NCBI GenBank assembly: GCA_025603075.1
Contig: MU626336.1
Location: 1-64,000 of the forward strand
Direction: 5' to 3'
Source of the DNA: Neoconidiobolus thromboides FSU 785
Lineage: Eukaryota; Entomophthoromycota; Entomophthoromycetes; Entomophthorales; Neoconidiobolaceae
Length of the DNA: 64,000 nucleotides
The position numbers were made by a program, and so were the translations under genes. Below are positions 37,913 through 49,014 of the stretch, piece after piece. The notes below the pieces were generated by a model that saw nothing but the letters and a program-made list of their open reading frames with translations, searched no databases and was not told the origin of the DNA. Numbering within the stretch: position 1 is the first letter of the stretch; the number at the start of each line of letters is the position of its first letter.

Positions 37913-38974
37913 ATGGCAATTAAAAATAAAGTGATGGGAAAGGTAGTAAAGAGTAACAAAGATGAAACACTTTCGCACAAGGTAAAACAGGCTAAACAAT
38001 ACAGTATAGAAGGACAAGAGGAAGAAACTGTGGAAGAGGGTGAAGGAGAGAATGAAGAAGAAAACGAAGAAGGTGAAGGAGAGAGTGAAGAAGAAAACGA
38101 AGAAGAAAACAAAGAAGAGGAAGAAGGGGATTATATCGATGAAGATTTAGAAGAAGAAGAAGAGGATTATACCGACGAAGATTTAGAAGAAGAACAAAGT
38201 TCCAAAGGCTTAAAGCCTATGGATGCAGCTAGTTTACAGAAATTCAATGAAAAGATTGAAAAAAGTGGGGTCGTTTATATCAGTCGAATCCCGCCACGGT
38301 TCAAACCGAATAAATTAAAATCTCTGCTTGCACCATACAAACTGAAAATTGGACGAGTCTATTTTGCAGCAGAAGATGAAAGAGCTCGATTAAAGAGAAA
38401 GAAAATGGGTGGCAGTACAATAAAACATTATACTGAAGGTTGGATTGAGTTCATGGATAAAAAAAAAGCGAAGAGTTTGGTAAAATTGTTAAATAATACA
38501 AATATGGATAAAAGAAAACATGGTTATCATCATGAAGATATCTGGAATTTAAAATATTTACCAAAGTTTAAATGGCATCATTTGACTGAGAGAATAGGTA
38601 AGATTCCAAATTTTATTGCTTATTTTTATATTCTTGTTAACTAGTTTCTTTAATTTAATATGGATTATTAATACTTTTTTTTAGCTTATGAAAAAGAAGT
38701 GCGTGCTCAAAGATTAAGAAATGAAATATCTATGGCTAAAAAGTTAAATCAGCAATATATTGATAAAGTGGAATTAAAGAAACAGATCGAAGGAATGGAA
38801 AGTAAAAAAGGAAACTCGAATAAAAATAAAATGGTCAGAAGTTTTCATCAAAGAAAAGTTCAAAATAGTAATGTAGAGAATAATCATCATATTAAAAATG
38901 ATAATAAGAAGAAAAAGAAAACCGAAGAAGATAAAGAGAAAGATTTAAATCAAGTATTAGATTCTATTTTTTAA
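37913..38974 (+). CDS. ESF2: Pre-rRNA processing protein Esf2/ABT1
   Basis: Exons 37913-38597 and 38685-38974 join in frame to 324 residues. Esf2/ABT1 is a nucleolar RNA-binding protein of the small-subunit processome that helps the helicase Dbp8 in 18S rRNA maturation. The first ~95 residues are extremely acidic (Glu-rich, with EENEE-type repeats). An RRM domain follows (about 120-220) with GVVYISRIPPRFKPNKLKSL, KIGRVYFAAEDERARLKRKK and YTEGWIEFMDKKKAK, then the family-specific DIWNLKYLPKFKWHHLTERI. The second exon gives a basic, helical tail rich in Lys and Asn. Confidence 0.92.
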
Positions 38975-39112
38975 ATAGAAAAGTTATTGAGGTTGGTGAT
39001 AGAGATGGGATTTATAGATTTTTCATGAATAAAATTGAATATTTAATTTTGGATCTTTTTTTCAAACTTTTTATTTTTTTATTTTTCGATTTTTTTAACT
39101 AAAATTTTAAGC

Positions 39113-39809
39113 ATGAAAGATAAGAAAGAAGGTAATTGATATAACAAAAACAAATGTTGTTGATACTAATTTATAATCAATTTAAATAGAAAAAATGACA
39201 ACTGAAGTAAGAAGATAATGATTATAATGATTATTTTATATACTAAGGGGATTAATTTAGAAAAAAGTTGATTCTTTAAAACCATTGAAAGAAAAAAAAG
39301 AGAAGAAGGAAAAGAAAGAAAAGAAATCGAAAAAGAACACCGATATAACTGAAAAAGAGTGCAAAAAATCGAAAAAGGAAAAGAAGGGTAAGAAGGAAAA
39401 GAAATCGAAAAACTTGGAAATCGAAAAAGAAGAGATTGAAAAAGTAGAACCATCAAAACTTGAAATAAAAGAAACTTCAACTGTTCAAACGGAACTTAAG
39501 GTAATTTTGTTTACTTAATCTTCAAATTTTTAAACCAATTTCTTTCTTCTCTAGCCTTCTACCGTCTCTTATGTTGGCACCGATTGGAATCAATCTAGTT
39601 TTTCAGGAAATACTGAAAGAAAAAATAAATTTCTAAGATTAATGGGGGCAGGGAAAAGCGGTAATAAAGAAATCAAATCAACTGGTGGTAAAGTATTGGA
39701 TTCTCAACAGGAAAGCAAAATGTTTCAAGAGATGGAAAAACAATACCAGTTTGGTTTAGATTATAAAAAAGAGGGTTATAAAGGCAGTAAAAGAGGGTTG
39801 GGAGCGTAA
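39113..39809 (+). CDS. Lys-rich protein with C-terminal SMAP-like domain (KNOP1-type)
   Basis: Exons 39113-39131, 39190-39206, 39261-39500 and 39555-39809 join in frame to 176 residues. The middle (about 20-65) is a Lys/Glu repeat of the EKKEKK and KKSKK kind, expected to send the protein to the nucleolus. The C-terminal ~80 residues contain DWNQSSFSGNTERKNKFLRL and MGAG, then EMEKQYQFGLDYK. This resembles the small acidic protein-like domain found at the C-terminus of human KNOP1. The first two exons are tiny (19 and 17 nt), so the exact start is uncertain; the C-terminal domain is the solid part. Confidence 0.68.
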
Positions 39810-40050
39810 ATGAAGGAAAAGGGAATTTAAGGGAATAAATATAGAGCTAAAATAGTTATATGTTAAGATATACTTTTTATTGATTTATTATGTTGATATT
39901 TGCTTGATTTTAAATTTTATTATTTCTATGATTTTTTTGATGCTTAATTTTCAGCCAATGACTTAAATTTCTTTTTAAAAGTAATCCTAAAAAATTATGA
40001 TTCTAAAAGAATTAAACTTTTTTTTATATAAACACAAATTAAAATTTCAA

Positions 40051-40497
40051 ATGGCTTTAATTAAAACAATACAAACTACCTTTTTCCAATTTCGTTCTGT
40101 TTCACGAGTATCTATTTTACGAACATCATGTATCTCTAAATTTAATATGCAATCATTGACTTCAAGATTAAGTTTCACTCATAACTTCCATTCGACTACT
40201 TTTAAATCCCAACTCACCTCTCAACAACAAGAGCTTATCGATAAAGTCCAAAATAACCCCGAGTTAATGAAATTGTTTAATAACAAAGAAATTGTATTGC
40301 AGATTCAAAATTTGCAAAAATTATTAATCGAAAAAGGTATTGATATTAATAATTTAAAAGATATGGGTCCAATGAGTTTATTTAAATTGATGAATGATAA
40401 AGATATTAAATTACAAGGCGAAAAGATTCAAGAATTAGTAATCAAAAATAATATTAAATTATCAGCTACTGATTTGTTGTCTTTATTTTCAAAATAA
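40051..40497 (+). CDS. Small mitochondrial-like protein, unknown function
   Basis: The open frame starts at 39997, but the ATG at 40051 gives a better N-terminus: MALIKTIQTTFFQFRSVSRV, basic and rich in hydroxyl residues with no acids for about 50 residues, a typical mitochondrial presequence. The mature part (about 100 residues) is helical and polar with a repeated flavour: NNPELMKLFNNKEIVLQIQN and MSLFKLMNDKDIKLQGEKIQ. No family is recognised. The product is 148 residues from this start, or 166 from the upstream ATG. No intron is needed. Confidence 0.65.
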   Translation: MALIKTIQTTFFQFRSVSRVSILRTSCISKFNMQSLTSRLSFTHNFHSTTFKSQLTSQQQELIDKVQNNPELMKLFNNKEIVLQIQNLQKLLIEKGIDINNLKDMGPMSLFKLMNDKDIKLQGEKIQELVIKNNIKLSATDLLSLFSK

Positions 40498-40712
40498 AAA
40501 CTAATTTTAAAAAGCAATTATTTTATCATTATTATTACTATTATTTTAAGTCTTGAAAGTGGAATATCTCTAAGTGTTATAGTTTCAAAAATATAACATT
40601 TCAAAATTTATTAATTTGCATTTGATTATTATATCACATTTTTTTATTAATAGAAACCAAATAATAGGTAAGTAATTAATATTAACTTATTTTAACTATT
40701 ATTCATTTAAAT

Positions 40713-43700
40713 TTAACTAGCTTTACGAATCCTAAGATTACGCTTTGAAGAAATAGTAGTAGTAGTAATAGGTTCTACCTCAGTACTAAAATCATATTTA
40801 ACTCGATTTAAACGTCGAAGATTTCCTCTACTTTCAATTAATTGAGTATCATTTAATGTAGTTGATTTAAAATAACTAGAAATAATATGAATTATTATGA
40901 TGTAAATTATAATTATAATAATATTATTACTTTTTGATATTTCTTTTCTTTTTTAAATTGTTGTTTTTATTATTATTATTTGATTTCTTTTTATTTTTAG
41001 ATTCTTCTGAATAACTTTCCTATTAAAGTAAATTAGTATAATATAAAATAGTATATAAAATATATTTACAGCTTGGTCATCAAATATACTTTTATCAACA
41101 TATTTAATCTTTCTTTTTGGTATATAGACAATCGCATTACACTCTTTAGGAAATTTAAGATAATGATAATGACAATCAATAGTATCGTTATCTTTTGACA
41201 ATTCTAAATGAATTGAGCATTTTTCTTTTCTTTGCAGTCCATTGAAACAAAAACTTGGATCATCAGGATAATCATTTTTATCAATAATTAATGTCATTAA
41301 ATAATCTTCAATTGATTTTAGCCAAATATAAAATTGCTGTAATGTTTTAAATATAGTTTTGACTTCTGTCTTATTTATTTCTTCGTTGTATGCTTGAATT
41401 ATTTGTTTATAAGGATACGATTCTTTAGTCCAACTTAAAAGTATTTTATGATTTTGTTTAATTACTTTTTGATATTTAGTTAATTTACCAATCATTTTTT
41501 TACTCTCTTTTAAATTAGGTATACTATATTCAAATATATTATAACAACTTATAATTGATTCACTGAGTGATTTTAGTAAATCAATTTCTTGAATGATTTT
41601 ATTACCGAGTTCAATTGTTTCGTTTGATTTCATTAAAATAATTGAAAAATCATAAAGCAATGCTTTGATGTTTTTTAATTTATATATTATTTTATTCATG
41701 TAAATCTTATTGTATGCTTCAAAGTCTTTAATTTCAATTAATTCGTTACAATTATTAATTGATGCATTTTTTAATAATTCATTAAATGAAATTGGTGCTT
41801 TTATAAATGGTAAAATGGATTTTGAATATAATTCATTTGACTGTTCTGTATCCTCACGTATAAATGAAGCATAAGATGAAAAAGCATAAATAATATAAGT
41901 AAGCATTGTTTCTTTTGAATCAATGGCACTTTTAATGCCTAATTGAATTTCTTTCCATCGATTGAAAGTATCAAATGAATTGATAATATCCTGTTTATTG
42001 AATTTTATGTTTGTATATAATTCTTTTTCTCTTATGCCATCTTGATTTAAACTAGATAATAGCTGATTTAAAGACTCTTCGTCATTAACGCATTTCCATA
42101 CTGTTTTGTTTAATTCTCCTTCTTTATTGCCATCTGTCTCTTTATTATCAATATTGGTCTGTTCATTATTGATCTTGGTTTGTTCATTATTGATCTTAGT
42201 TTCTTCAGTAATATTGTTGGCTTCTTTACTGTCATTAATCATTTCTTCGTTATTTTCTTTAGATCCTTCAGTAATAACATTAATTTTTTTAGCAATGATA
42301 TTAGTTTCTTTATTATTAATATTTATTTCCTCGATGACAATATTAGTTTCCTCTTTATTAACATTGATTCCTTTGGAAACAACATTAACTTCTTCTTTAT
42401 CAATACTAGCTTCTCCATTATTAATCTCAATTACTTTTTTTACCATATAAGCTTCCATACTTTCGATTATAATACCACCCATATTTGCCCAATACCAATA
42501 TAATTTTCCAAATCGATCTTTGCCTAACAAAAGTGATCCAACTTTATTTAATACACCATTGTGTTGACCATGTAATTCTGCCACTTCAGATGAAGTATAA
42601 GTTTCATTAATCACTGCTTCCAAGTCTTTTGTATTTTTTTCAATATGAAATCTTAACATTTCAATATTCTTATCTACTCTATTAATTTCACTTTCTAATG
42701 CAACTATTTGTGCTTTAAGTAATGGTAATGGTGTATTATAATGTTGGATTGTAAATATTCTTAATGTTTCGATATGTTTATTCCTTAATGAAATTTCTGA
42801 ATTTAAGCTAATTTTCAAAGAGTCAACGTTTGTACTAATATCCCTAATTTTCTGCTCAAATGATGGTGTATAGGCAATTTGACATTCTATAAAAGTACCA
42901 AATGCAGGTTCATCATATATATTGTTCACAATTGCCTTTAATACTATTAATTTTTCAGCTGGAGTCCATTGAGTGATCTCTTTATCAAAAATATCTACGG
43001 TAACTTTAGAGCTTTTTCCTTTTTTAATTTCATTTATTGCTTCAGAAAAATCAATAGTTTTACTACTATTCCTTGGATCTCTAAAAGTTATCAATATTTG
43101 TGTCAACTCTATAACAAGAAAATGGTAATAGATAGAATAATAATCTAATGGGATATGTAGAATCAAGATCAAAAAATCAGGGGACGAAATAGTTAATGGC
43201 CAACCGCTTATTATTTTAGTCACAAATAATCTTAAGAAGTCAGCAACCTCTAAAACATCAAGTACCTTTTTAAATCCTAAAAAGGTATCTGTTCCTTCAA
43301 TTAATTCATTATCTAATGGATTGGCTTCAAATAGCTTTCTTGATTTATTTAAAACCTCTGGATCTAAATCATCAAGTATCTCTATCTTATTAACCTATGA
43401 AATTATTAAAAAACATTCCGAGTAATTTATACTACATACCAATTGACTGTATTTTATATTATGAGGAAGGATAGTTTCATAGGCTACATCTGTGTTCATC
43501 ATGGCCTGGTTATTTTTTACATTTATATTCGTCATGATTTGATTGTCTTGTACATTTGTGTTCATTATAGTCTGATTGCTTTGAGTAATTGTATTCATCG
43601 TAATTTGATTGATTTGTGCATTTGAAGGGGAGACAAATTTCTCAACCATACTCACATTGGATTGGATTTGAAAATTGGAAGTATAATTTGAAGGATAATT

Positions 43701-44261
43701 TGCTTTTTTGCCTTTCTTATTAGGATTTGATTCGATTAAAGAATTGATTTTGTATGGACTGGGTTTATATGAGTTTGGGGTTACAACTTCAAACTTTACT
43801 ACAATATTAATTTTAGAATCTTCTAACTTAATTATAGAGCCTTATATGATAAATAAGGAAGTTCATCATATTAGCTTTAGTATTATATTTACTTGTATTC
43901 AATTTGCCAAATTCGTTCTGTTGCGCATTTTGAGTATCATCAGTTAAATCTATTACCTCGTTTTTAGAATTCATTTTTTCAACATGGTTGTAAAGCTTTG
44001 TTTTTAGCAAGCCATCCTGATTTGACCTAGTATTAACCTGATCTTCATTTTTTTTAAGTGCAGATAATTTCATTTTGAGAAGTTTTTGTTGACGAGCCTT
44101 TACAAATCTTTTTATAACAGTCAGGTTTTGAATAGAATTAACATTGTTATCATTTATGTCTAGATTAAAATTATGTCAGTTTATTTAATATATTTTGTTA
44201 TGTAGTTGCATTATACAACCAGTCCGTTTGATTTACCTTCAATTTTATTTGGCTCTGACAT
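40713..44261 (-). CDS. DDT/WHIM-domain protein, ISWI-complex accessory subunit type
   Basis: Six minus-strand exons (44261-44237, 44159-43893, 43840-43440, 43394-41070, 41019-40931, 40875-40713) join in frame to about 1089 residues. A DDT-like helical region (about 265-330) contains FLGFKKVLDVLEVADFLRLF. A WHIM1-like segment has WTPAEKLIVLKAIVNNIYD (~370), and a WHIM2 motif reads GKDRFGKLYWYWANMGG (~525). This order is found in chromatin-remodeling partners of ISWI (Acf1/BAZ, Itc1, Ioc3, RSF1), where the domains form a linker-DNA ruler. Between about 550 and 660 lies a low-complexity repeat of KEETNI and NNEQT units, and the N-terminus has NTNVQDNQ-like repeats. The C-terminus is basic. No PHD finger or bromodomain is visible. 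The domain-level call is fair; the ortholog is uncertain. Confidence 0.75.
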
Positions 44262-44893
44262 TTTGATATAATGGTTCTTTAAAAACTTTCAGTTTGTAAA
44301 ATATTATCTACGAATCAAGAATCCTTAATTTTAGCTAAAAAGAGTTACCAATTTTGAAATACCGAATTTTGAAATTTCCCTAATTTCTACTAGAAATTCC
44401 TAAATTGGAAGGAACGTTGTAAATTTTTAGCTTAATTCATGATTTAAACAACTTGAAATGGTGATTTTTAGCATCTTACTTTTGATGTATTATTTTTAAT
44501 AAAAACTGATAGAAAGCAAGAAAAATTAAAAGCAAAAGTATTTAGGGCTGTATTTTTTTGTTTAAGAACTTTGTTAACAATCTTTCTACTCAAATAGCGC
44601 TTAAAAAATGAGAAAGTAATAAAATCAAAAAAAACATCCCCATTTATAGTTTCCTTGAAACTAAATGTCACAAGCCTTACCTTTTTGATGAATCTTTTTA
44701 CCTATTTGACGCATATTTTACTATGGCTAAATTTTTTAATGAAAGCTATAACAATATAAACTATACTAATTATTTTAATGTGTAAATATAAAAAATTTAG
44801 AACTTAACCTTCTAAATTTGGTTACATCAGGTTTCCCACTTTTTATTAAAATACAGTGAAATAATCCAAATAGCACACTCAATAAACCTTAAA
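44262..44893. other. Spacer upstream of the DDT/WHIM gene
   Basis: It contains the presumed promoter of the minus-strand chromatin gene and one repeat element (44539-44644). Nothing else is seen. Confidence 0.5.
44539..44644 (+). mobile_element. MITE-like ~100 bp element, copy J
   Basis: Forward copy with a mutated left end (TTTAGGGCTGTATTTTTTTG) and a well-kept centre (CTACTCAAATAGCGCTTAAA) and right end (AACATCCCCATT). TA occurs on each side. Confidence 0.82.
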
Positions 44894-45706
44894 ATGGAGA
44901 ATTTTTTGAATTTGAGGAGTTGAGAAAGGATATCATTAAGTAAGCTTTATACCACCTTTCATATAAAGGTAAGGTAAATATGTTAGTTTGTTGTAAATTA
45001 TGGAACAAAACAATACCATCAATGCTATGAGAAGACATAGCCCCATATCATGATCATTATTATAGAAAAAAGTGTACGGTAGTTGTAAAAAATATGGACA
45101 TTATATTGAATGTTTGATATTAAAACACATTTGGAGCTACCAACTTACCTTTGGGTATATCCAAATAATACCAAACTTTATTCGTTTTTAGATGAATATT
45201 TTAAGAATGTAAGTTGTTTTGAAAATACTTAGATACTAGGCCTTTGGCATACTAATTGTATAAATGGTATGACAGATGAGGAATACATGGATAAAAATGA
45301 AATCCGTATCAAGGAATTATTCCAAAGTTTAGAACATCTAGGGCTTGATGATTTAAATTATTATTTTGCAACGTCGATTTTACCAAATTTATCATCAAAT
45401 TTGAATTTATTGATAATCAACGATATTTTTGATATTGAAGTTACTTGTTTTGAAGATTCATTAAATAAGTAGACGATTTGAGAAAGCTTCATATAATTTA
45501 TCTTGAACTCAAATTAGAAGATATGAGTTTCTTCTTAAACAAATCTTTTCCGCAATTGAATATATTGGATATGGGGAGTTTGGTTGTAGATGTTTCGGAG
45601 AATGAAGTTGTAGATTATGAATATATATAAATTTAAATAACTATTCAAACCTAACGAAACTCTATTATCAAGAATATCCTATTTTAGGATTCAATAAGGT
45701 ATCAAA

Positions 45707-45750
45707 GTTAAAAGAGTTAAAAGAGTTAAAAGAGTTAAAAGAGTTAACAT
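45707..45750 (+). repeat. 9-bp tandem repeat (GTTAAAAGA)n in the pseudogene
   Basis: Four perfect copies of the 9-mer followed by a partial fifth. The intact paralog has a single NLKEL unit at this place, so the array arose by slippage in the pseudogene lineage. Confidence 0.85.
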
Positions 45751-46070
45751 TGATGGGAGCTGACCTACTAGATGTGACTATAAATAAGGAGGTGTTTCCG
45801 GAATTAAACCAGCTAAATCAATTAAAGCTACACTGTTCTTTCAACTTTTCATTAAAACATTTATGTTTATATTTATTGTCAACGATCAGATATTTATCTA
45901 TTTATGTATAACCCTTTAATATTCCTAATCAAGGGAGTTTGTCTAAAAAATAATACAAATATAGTTGTTTTAAAACTAACAATCTTACTGGATGTTGGTT
46001 CTTTTGATTATATATATCGTATCGTATGCTGTATAACCTTGAAATGATAAATTGTGAATTCAAAGGCAAC

Positions 46071-46175
46071 ATATGGGGATGTATTTTTGTGTTTAAGAAT
46101 TTTACTAACAATTTTTCCGCTAAATAGTGTTCGAAAATGGAAAAAATAATGAAGTCAAAAAAAACACTCCCATAT
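46071..46175 (+). mobile_element. MITE-like ~100 bp element, copy K, inside the F-box pseudogene
   Basis: Forward copy from ATATGGGGATGTATTTTTGTG to ACACTCCCATAT. Taking the element itself as TGGGG...CCCA (46074-46172, 99 bp), TA is present on both sides. The paralog shows one ATAT at the matching site, so removing the element and one TA restores the reading frame of the gene. Confidence 0.92.
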
Positions 46176-46300
46176 CACGTTTAAATCATAAAGTACCAAA
46201 GGATTCTAGTTTAACGAATATAAATATTGATTTTTATAACCGACCAAATTTATATGGTTTTATTGATTGTATTTTCAAATATTTTCAAATATAAAAATAT

Positions 46301-46721
46301 TTAATTATTAAATATAGATAGATATGTGATAAATTATGTGAATGATCCCAGGTTTTATTTTAAATAAAGTTGATATCTCAGTTTAATATATTATATTAAA
46401 ACTTATATCAACCTTTTGTAAATTATATGTATAATAATGGTTATAATACTGATGTTATTGAAAACATATACCAATTTCTAATAAAATCTCAATTTTTTAT
46501 AGTATTTACCTTTGTTTATTCTAAATAAACTACTTAGGAGCTGATTGGCCCTTTGGATATTTTATAATGTTGCGTAATGCTTTATGGATCAATGAATGTC
46601 ATTAAACTTGATTTTATGGAATGTCACTATTTAATCTCACAAACACGAAAATAACAATATTTGAATTAAACAAAAACTATCTTGTATTAATTGGATTTTT
46701 ATAGTTCCAACGAACCTTATA
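46301..46721. other. Spacer between F-box pseudogene and intact paralog
   Basis: AT-rich spacer of about 420 bp, presumably the promoter of the intact F-box gene. No specific element is visible. Confidence 0.5.
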
Positions 46722-48032
46722 ATGAAGAGGCTACTAAAACTTGAGGGCTTAGAAAATGATGTACTCAGAGAAATTTTATGTCACCTTTCATCTAAAGATA
46801 AAGTTAAATTACTTTTATGCTGTAAAAGATGGAATAGAGTACTACTACCACTATTATGGGAAAATATGACTCCGAGCTACAGTTATTATTATAGGAAGCA
46901 GATGTATACTAGTTTTAGAAAATACGGTCATTATATTAAATATTTGGATCTCAAAACATTTGTAAATTTACCAATCCACTCTTCAGTTTATCCAAATTGT
47001 AACAAGCTTTATTTATCTTTAGACAATTATTTAAAAAACAAAATCCATTTTGAAAGTAGTCAGCTAACAGGTCTTTACTATACTAATTTTATTGACGATA
47101 TGAAAACAGAGGACTATATACTTAAGAATAAGATTTGTATAGAAAAGATATTCCAAAATCTAAAGTATTTTAAAATTCATAACTTAAGTATATATTTCAA
47201 AATATCAATCATACCATTATTACCATCAAATCTAAGCTCATTAGTAATCACTGACAGCTATGATAGTAGAGTGCCATATTTTGAATTCATGATAAATAAG
47301 TTCGATAATTTAAAGGTGCTTAAGTTAATTAATATTGAGCTTGGATTTAGGGATTTTATTTGTTTTCTAAATAAATCATTTCCTGAATTAGATAGGTTAC
47401 ATATGGAAGATATAATTGTTGAAGATTTGGAAGATTTAGAACAAATGTGTATAAATTTAAATAACTACCCAAAGCTAATGACACTCTACTACCAAGGAAG
47501 TTATATGTTATTATTTAATGGTACATCAAATTTAAAAGAACTGGTACTAAGTGCAGTTAGCTTAGAAAATACGGCTATAAATAAAGAGAAATTTCCAAAG
47601 TTGAATCAATTAACTTTGAATTATTGTGTCGATATTTCATCAAAGCAATTCTATTTGATATTTAACATGTCAACGATTACCTATTTAAACTTATTAATGT
47701 ACAATCATTTAGTGCTTTTAATTAAAGAAATTTACCCAAAAAATAACACAAATATAATTTCACTAAAAATTGTTAACCCTGTTTTAGATGCCAATTTCTT
47801 TAATTTTTTATATACATCATGCCCTATCCTATGTAACCTTGAAATAATAGACTGTGAATTTAAAAATGACATATCATTTTCAGATCATAAAATAATAAGG
47901 TATACTAATTTGACAAACGTAATAGTTAAGTTTTATAGTTATCCAATTGTAAATAGTTTTATTAACTATGCTTTAAAACATTTTAAAAATATTAAAATGT
48001 TTAGAATTTCAAATATAAGTAAAAGTGTATAA
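46722..48032 (+). CDS. F-box/leucine-rich-repeat protein
   Basis: An intact, intronless 436-residue protein. Residues ~7-45 form an F-box: LENDVLREILCHLSSKDKVK, then LLLCCKRWNRVLLPLLWENM, with the Trp and LLW pattern common in fungal F-box proteins. The rest consists of irregular leucine-rich repeats (for example FDNLKVLKLINIEL, FPELDRLHMEDI, FPKLNQLTLNYC). Such proteins bind Skp1 through the F-box and choose substrates for SCF ubiquitin ligases through the repeats. The substrate cannot be inferred. A broken tandem copy lies upstream, which suggests a family with rapid gain and loss. Confidence 0.87.
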   Translation: MKRLLKLEGLENDVLREILCHLSSKDKVKLLLCCKRWNRVLLPLLWENMTPSYSYYYRKQMYTSFRKYGHYIKYLDLKTFVNLPIHSSVYPNCNKLYLSLDNYLKNKIHFESSQLTGLYYTNFIDDMKTEDYILKNKICIEKIFQNLKYFKIHNLSIYFKISIIPLLPSNLSSLVITDSYDSRVPYFEFMINKFDNLKVLKLINIELGFRDFICFLNKSFPELDRLHMEDIIVEDLEDLEQMCINLNNYPKLMTLYYQGSYMLLFNGTSNLKELVLSAVSLENTAINKEKFPKLNQLTLNYCVDISSKQFYLIFNMSTITYLNLLMYNHLVLLIKEIYPKNNTNIISLKIVNPVLDANFFNFLYTSCPILCNLEIIDCEFKNDISFSDHKIIRYTNLTNVIVKFYSYPIVNSFINYALKHFKNIKMFRISNISKSV

Positions 48033-48322
48033 ACTGTTTAAATGGTTCTGATGTTATTTATAATAAAGATATCTTTAATTAATTTTCTAGTTTTTGATTT
48101 TTTTCGGAAGCTTTGCTAAGAATCTATTTTAAAAGTAACTGTAGTATTGATCTTGTTACAAAATTCACTATTATTTTTGATAGCTAACCTTTAAACAATA
48201 GTTTCTGTGACCTAACATCACAAATGTATTGAATATCTCTAATATAAAATTTAGAATTGCTAAATTAAAAACTATTTTCTATTATTCCTCATTATTTATT
48301 AAATTATCAATAATTTTTATAA

Positions 48323-48426
48323 AATGGGGGTGTATTTTTGTGTTTAAAGATTTTACCAACAATTTTTCTACTCAAATAGTGCTTAAAAGATAGAAAAAGC
48401 AATGAACCCAAAAAAACATCCTTAAA
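48323..48426 (+). mobile_element. MITE-like ~100 bp element, copy L
   Basis: Forward copy from AAATGGGGGTGTATTTTTGTG to AACATCCTTAAAT, with the inner TTTTTCTACTCAAATAGTGC. The right terminus is partly mutated. Confidence 0.82.
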
Positions 48427-48621
48427 TATTTGTATAGATTGAAATACTATGTAGTAAATATTAAAGCATATTTATCATATTATTACCAGCTAGTTATTAA
48501 GGGTGTTAGCATAATATATCAAAATGCCTTTTTTATCTATTGCTCACTTCTTGATAAAGTTGGAAGCCATTGTTGAAAAGGTATCTCTCTATCATGAAAG
48601 ATTAAGAAATATCTGAGAAAT

Positions 48622-48725
48622 ATATGCGGATGTATCTTTATATAAGAGTTTTACTAGCAACTTTTCCACTTAAATAGCGCTTAAAAGATAGAAAAACAAT
48701 GAAGCCAAAAAAAACATTCTCATAT
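48622..48725 (+). mobile_element. MITE-like ~100 bp element, copy M
   Basis: Forward copy from ATATGCGGATGTATCTTTAT to AACATTCTCATAT, with the inner CTTTTCCACTTAAATAGCGC. Confidence 0.85.
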
Positions 48726-48897
48726 TTTTTAAATATGATTACGATTTTTTGTGTACTTTAAAAAAAGCAAAGCTCCCAACTGTTTTTTTCTAATAAATAG
48801 TAAAAACATGAGGTAAAGGAGAACATACCAGGTTATTAGAATGTAAACTTTAGGTAAGAGCTCCGATTTGGCTAAACTATCTTCGGCTTTAGATAGA

Positions 48898-49014
48898 TCA
48901 ATTCATAACGGACTCAATTTCCGTTTCGTATAAACTATGCCAAGCAAAAGAAGGTGAAGAAACTGGAAAAAGACCAGCTTCATTATTGGTTGAGAGTTGA
49001 GCGTAATATGATGA
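48898..49014 (-). pseudogene. Possible exon relic, unidentified
   Basis: The minus strand reads SYYAQLSTNNEAGLFPVSSP, then SFAWHSLYETEIESVMN and a stop, an unusually protein-like stretch with two aromatic anchors and balanced composition in an otherwise empty region. No neighbours extend it. It may be a fragment of a dead gene; no family is recognised. Confidence 0.25.

Larger units (their letters stand above)
44894..46300 (+). pseudogene. F-box/LRR pseudogene, interrupted by repeat copy K
   Basis: This aligns from end to end with the intact F-box/LRR gene at 46722-48032. It starts at ATGGAGAATTTTTTGAA and soon hits a stop. The CACCTTTCAT..AAAG and GTTGTAAATTATGG pieces correspond to the F-box, and the YRKKCTVVVKNMDIILN-like piece and the leucine-rich part follow. 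The best surviving frame (45269-45472) reads FQSLEHLGLDDLNYYFATSI. Many stops and frameshifts are present. At 46071-46175 a ~100 bp inverted-repeat element sits exactly between codons matching the paralog's N-D/I-S. It is the dead member of a tandem pair. Confidence 0.88.

Noticed and set aside
42106..42503. Hydrophobic plus-strand open frames of 107-114 codons
   Set aside because: They are antisense to the low-complexity repeat of the DDT/WHIM gene; the hydrophobic repeats simply mirror KEETN-type codons.
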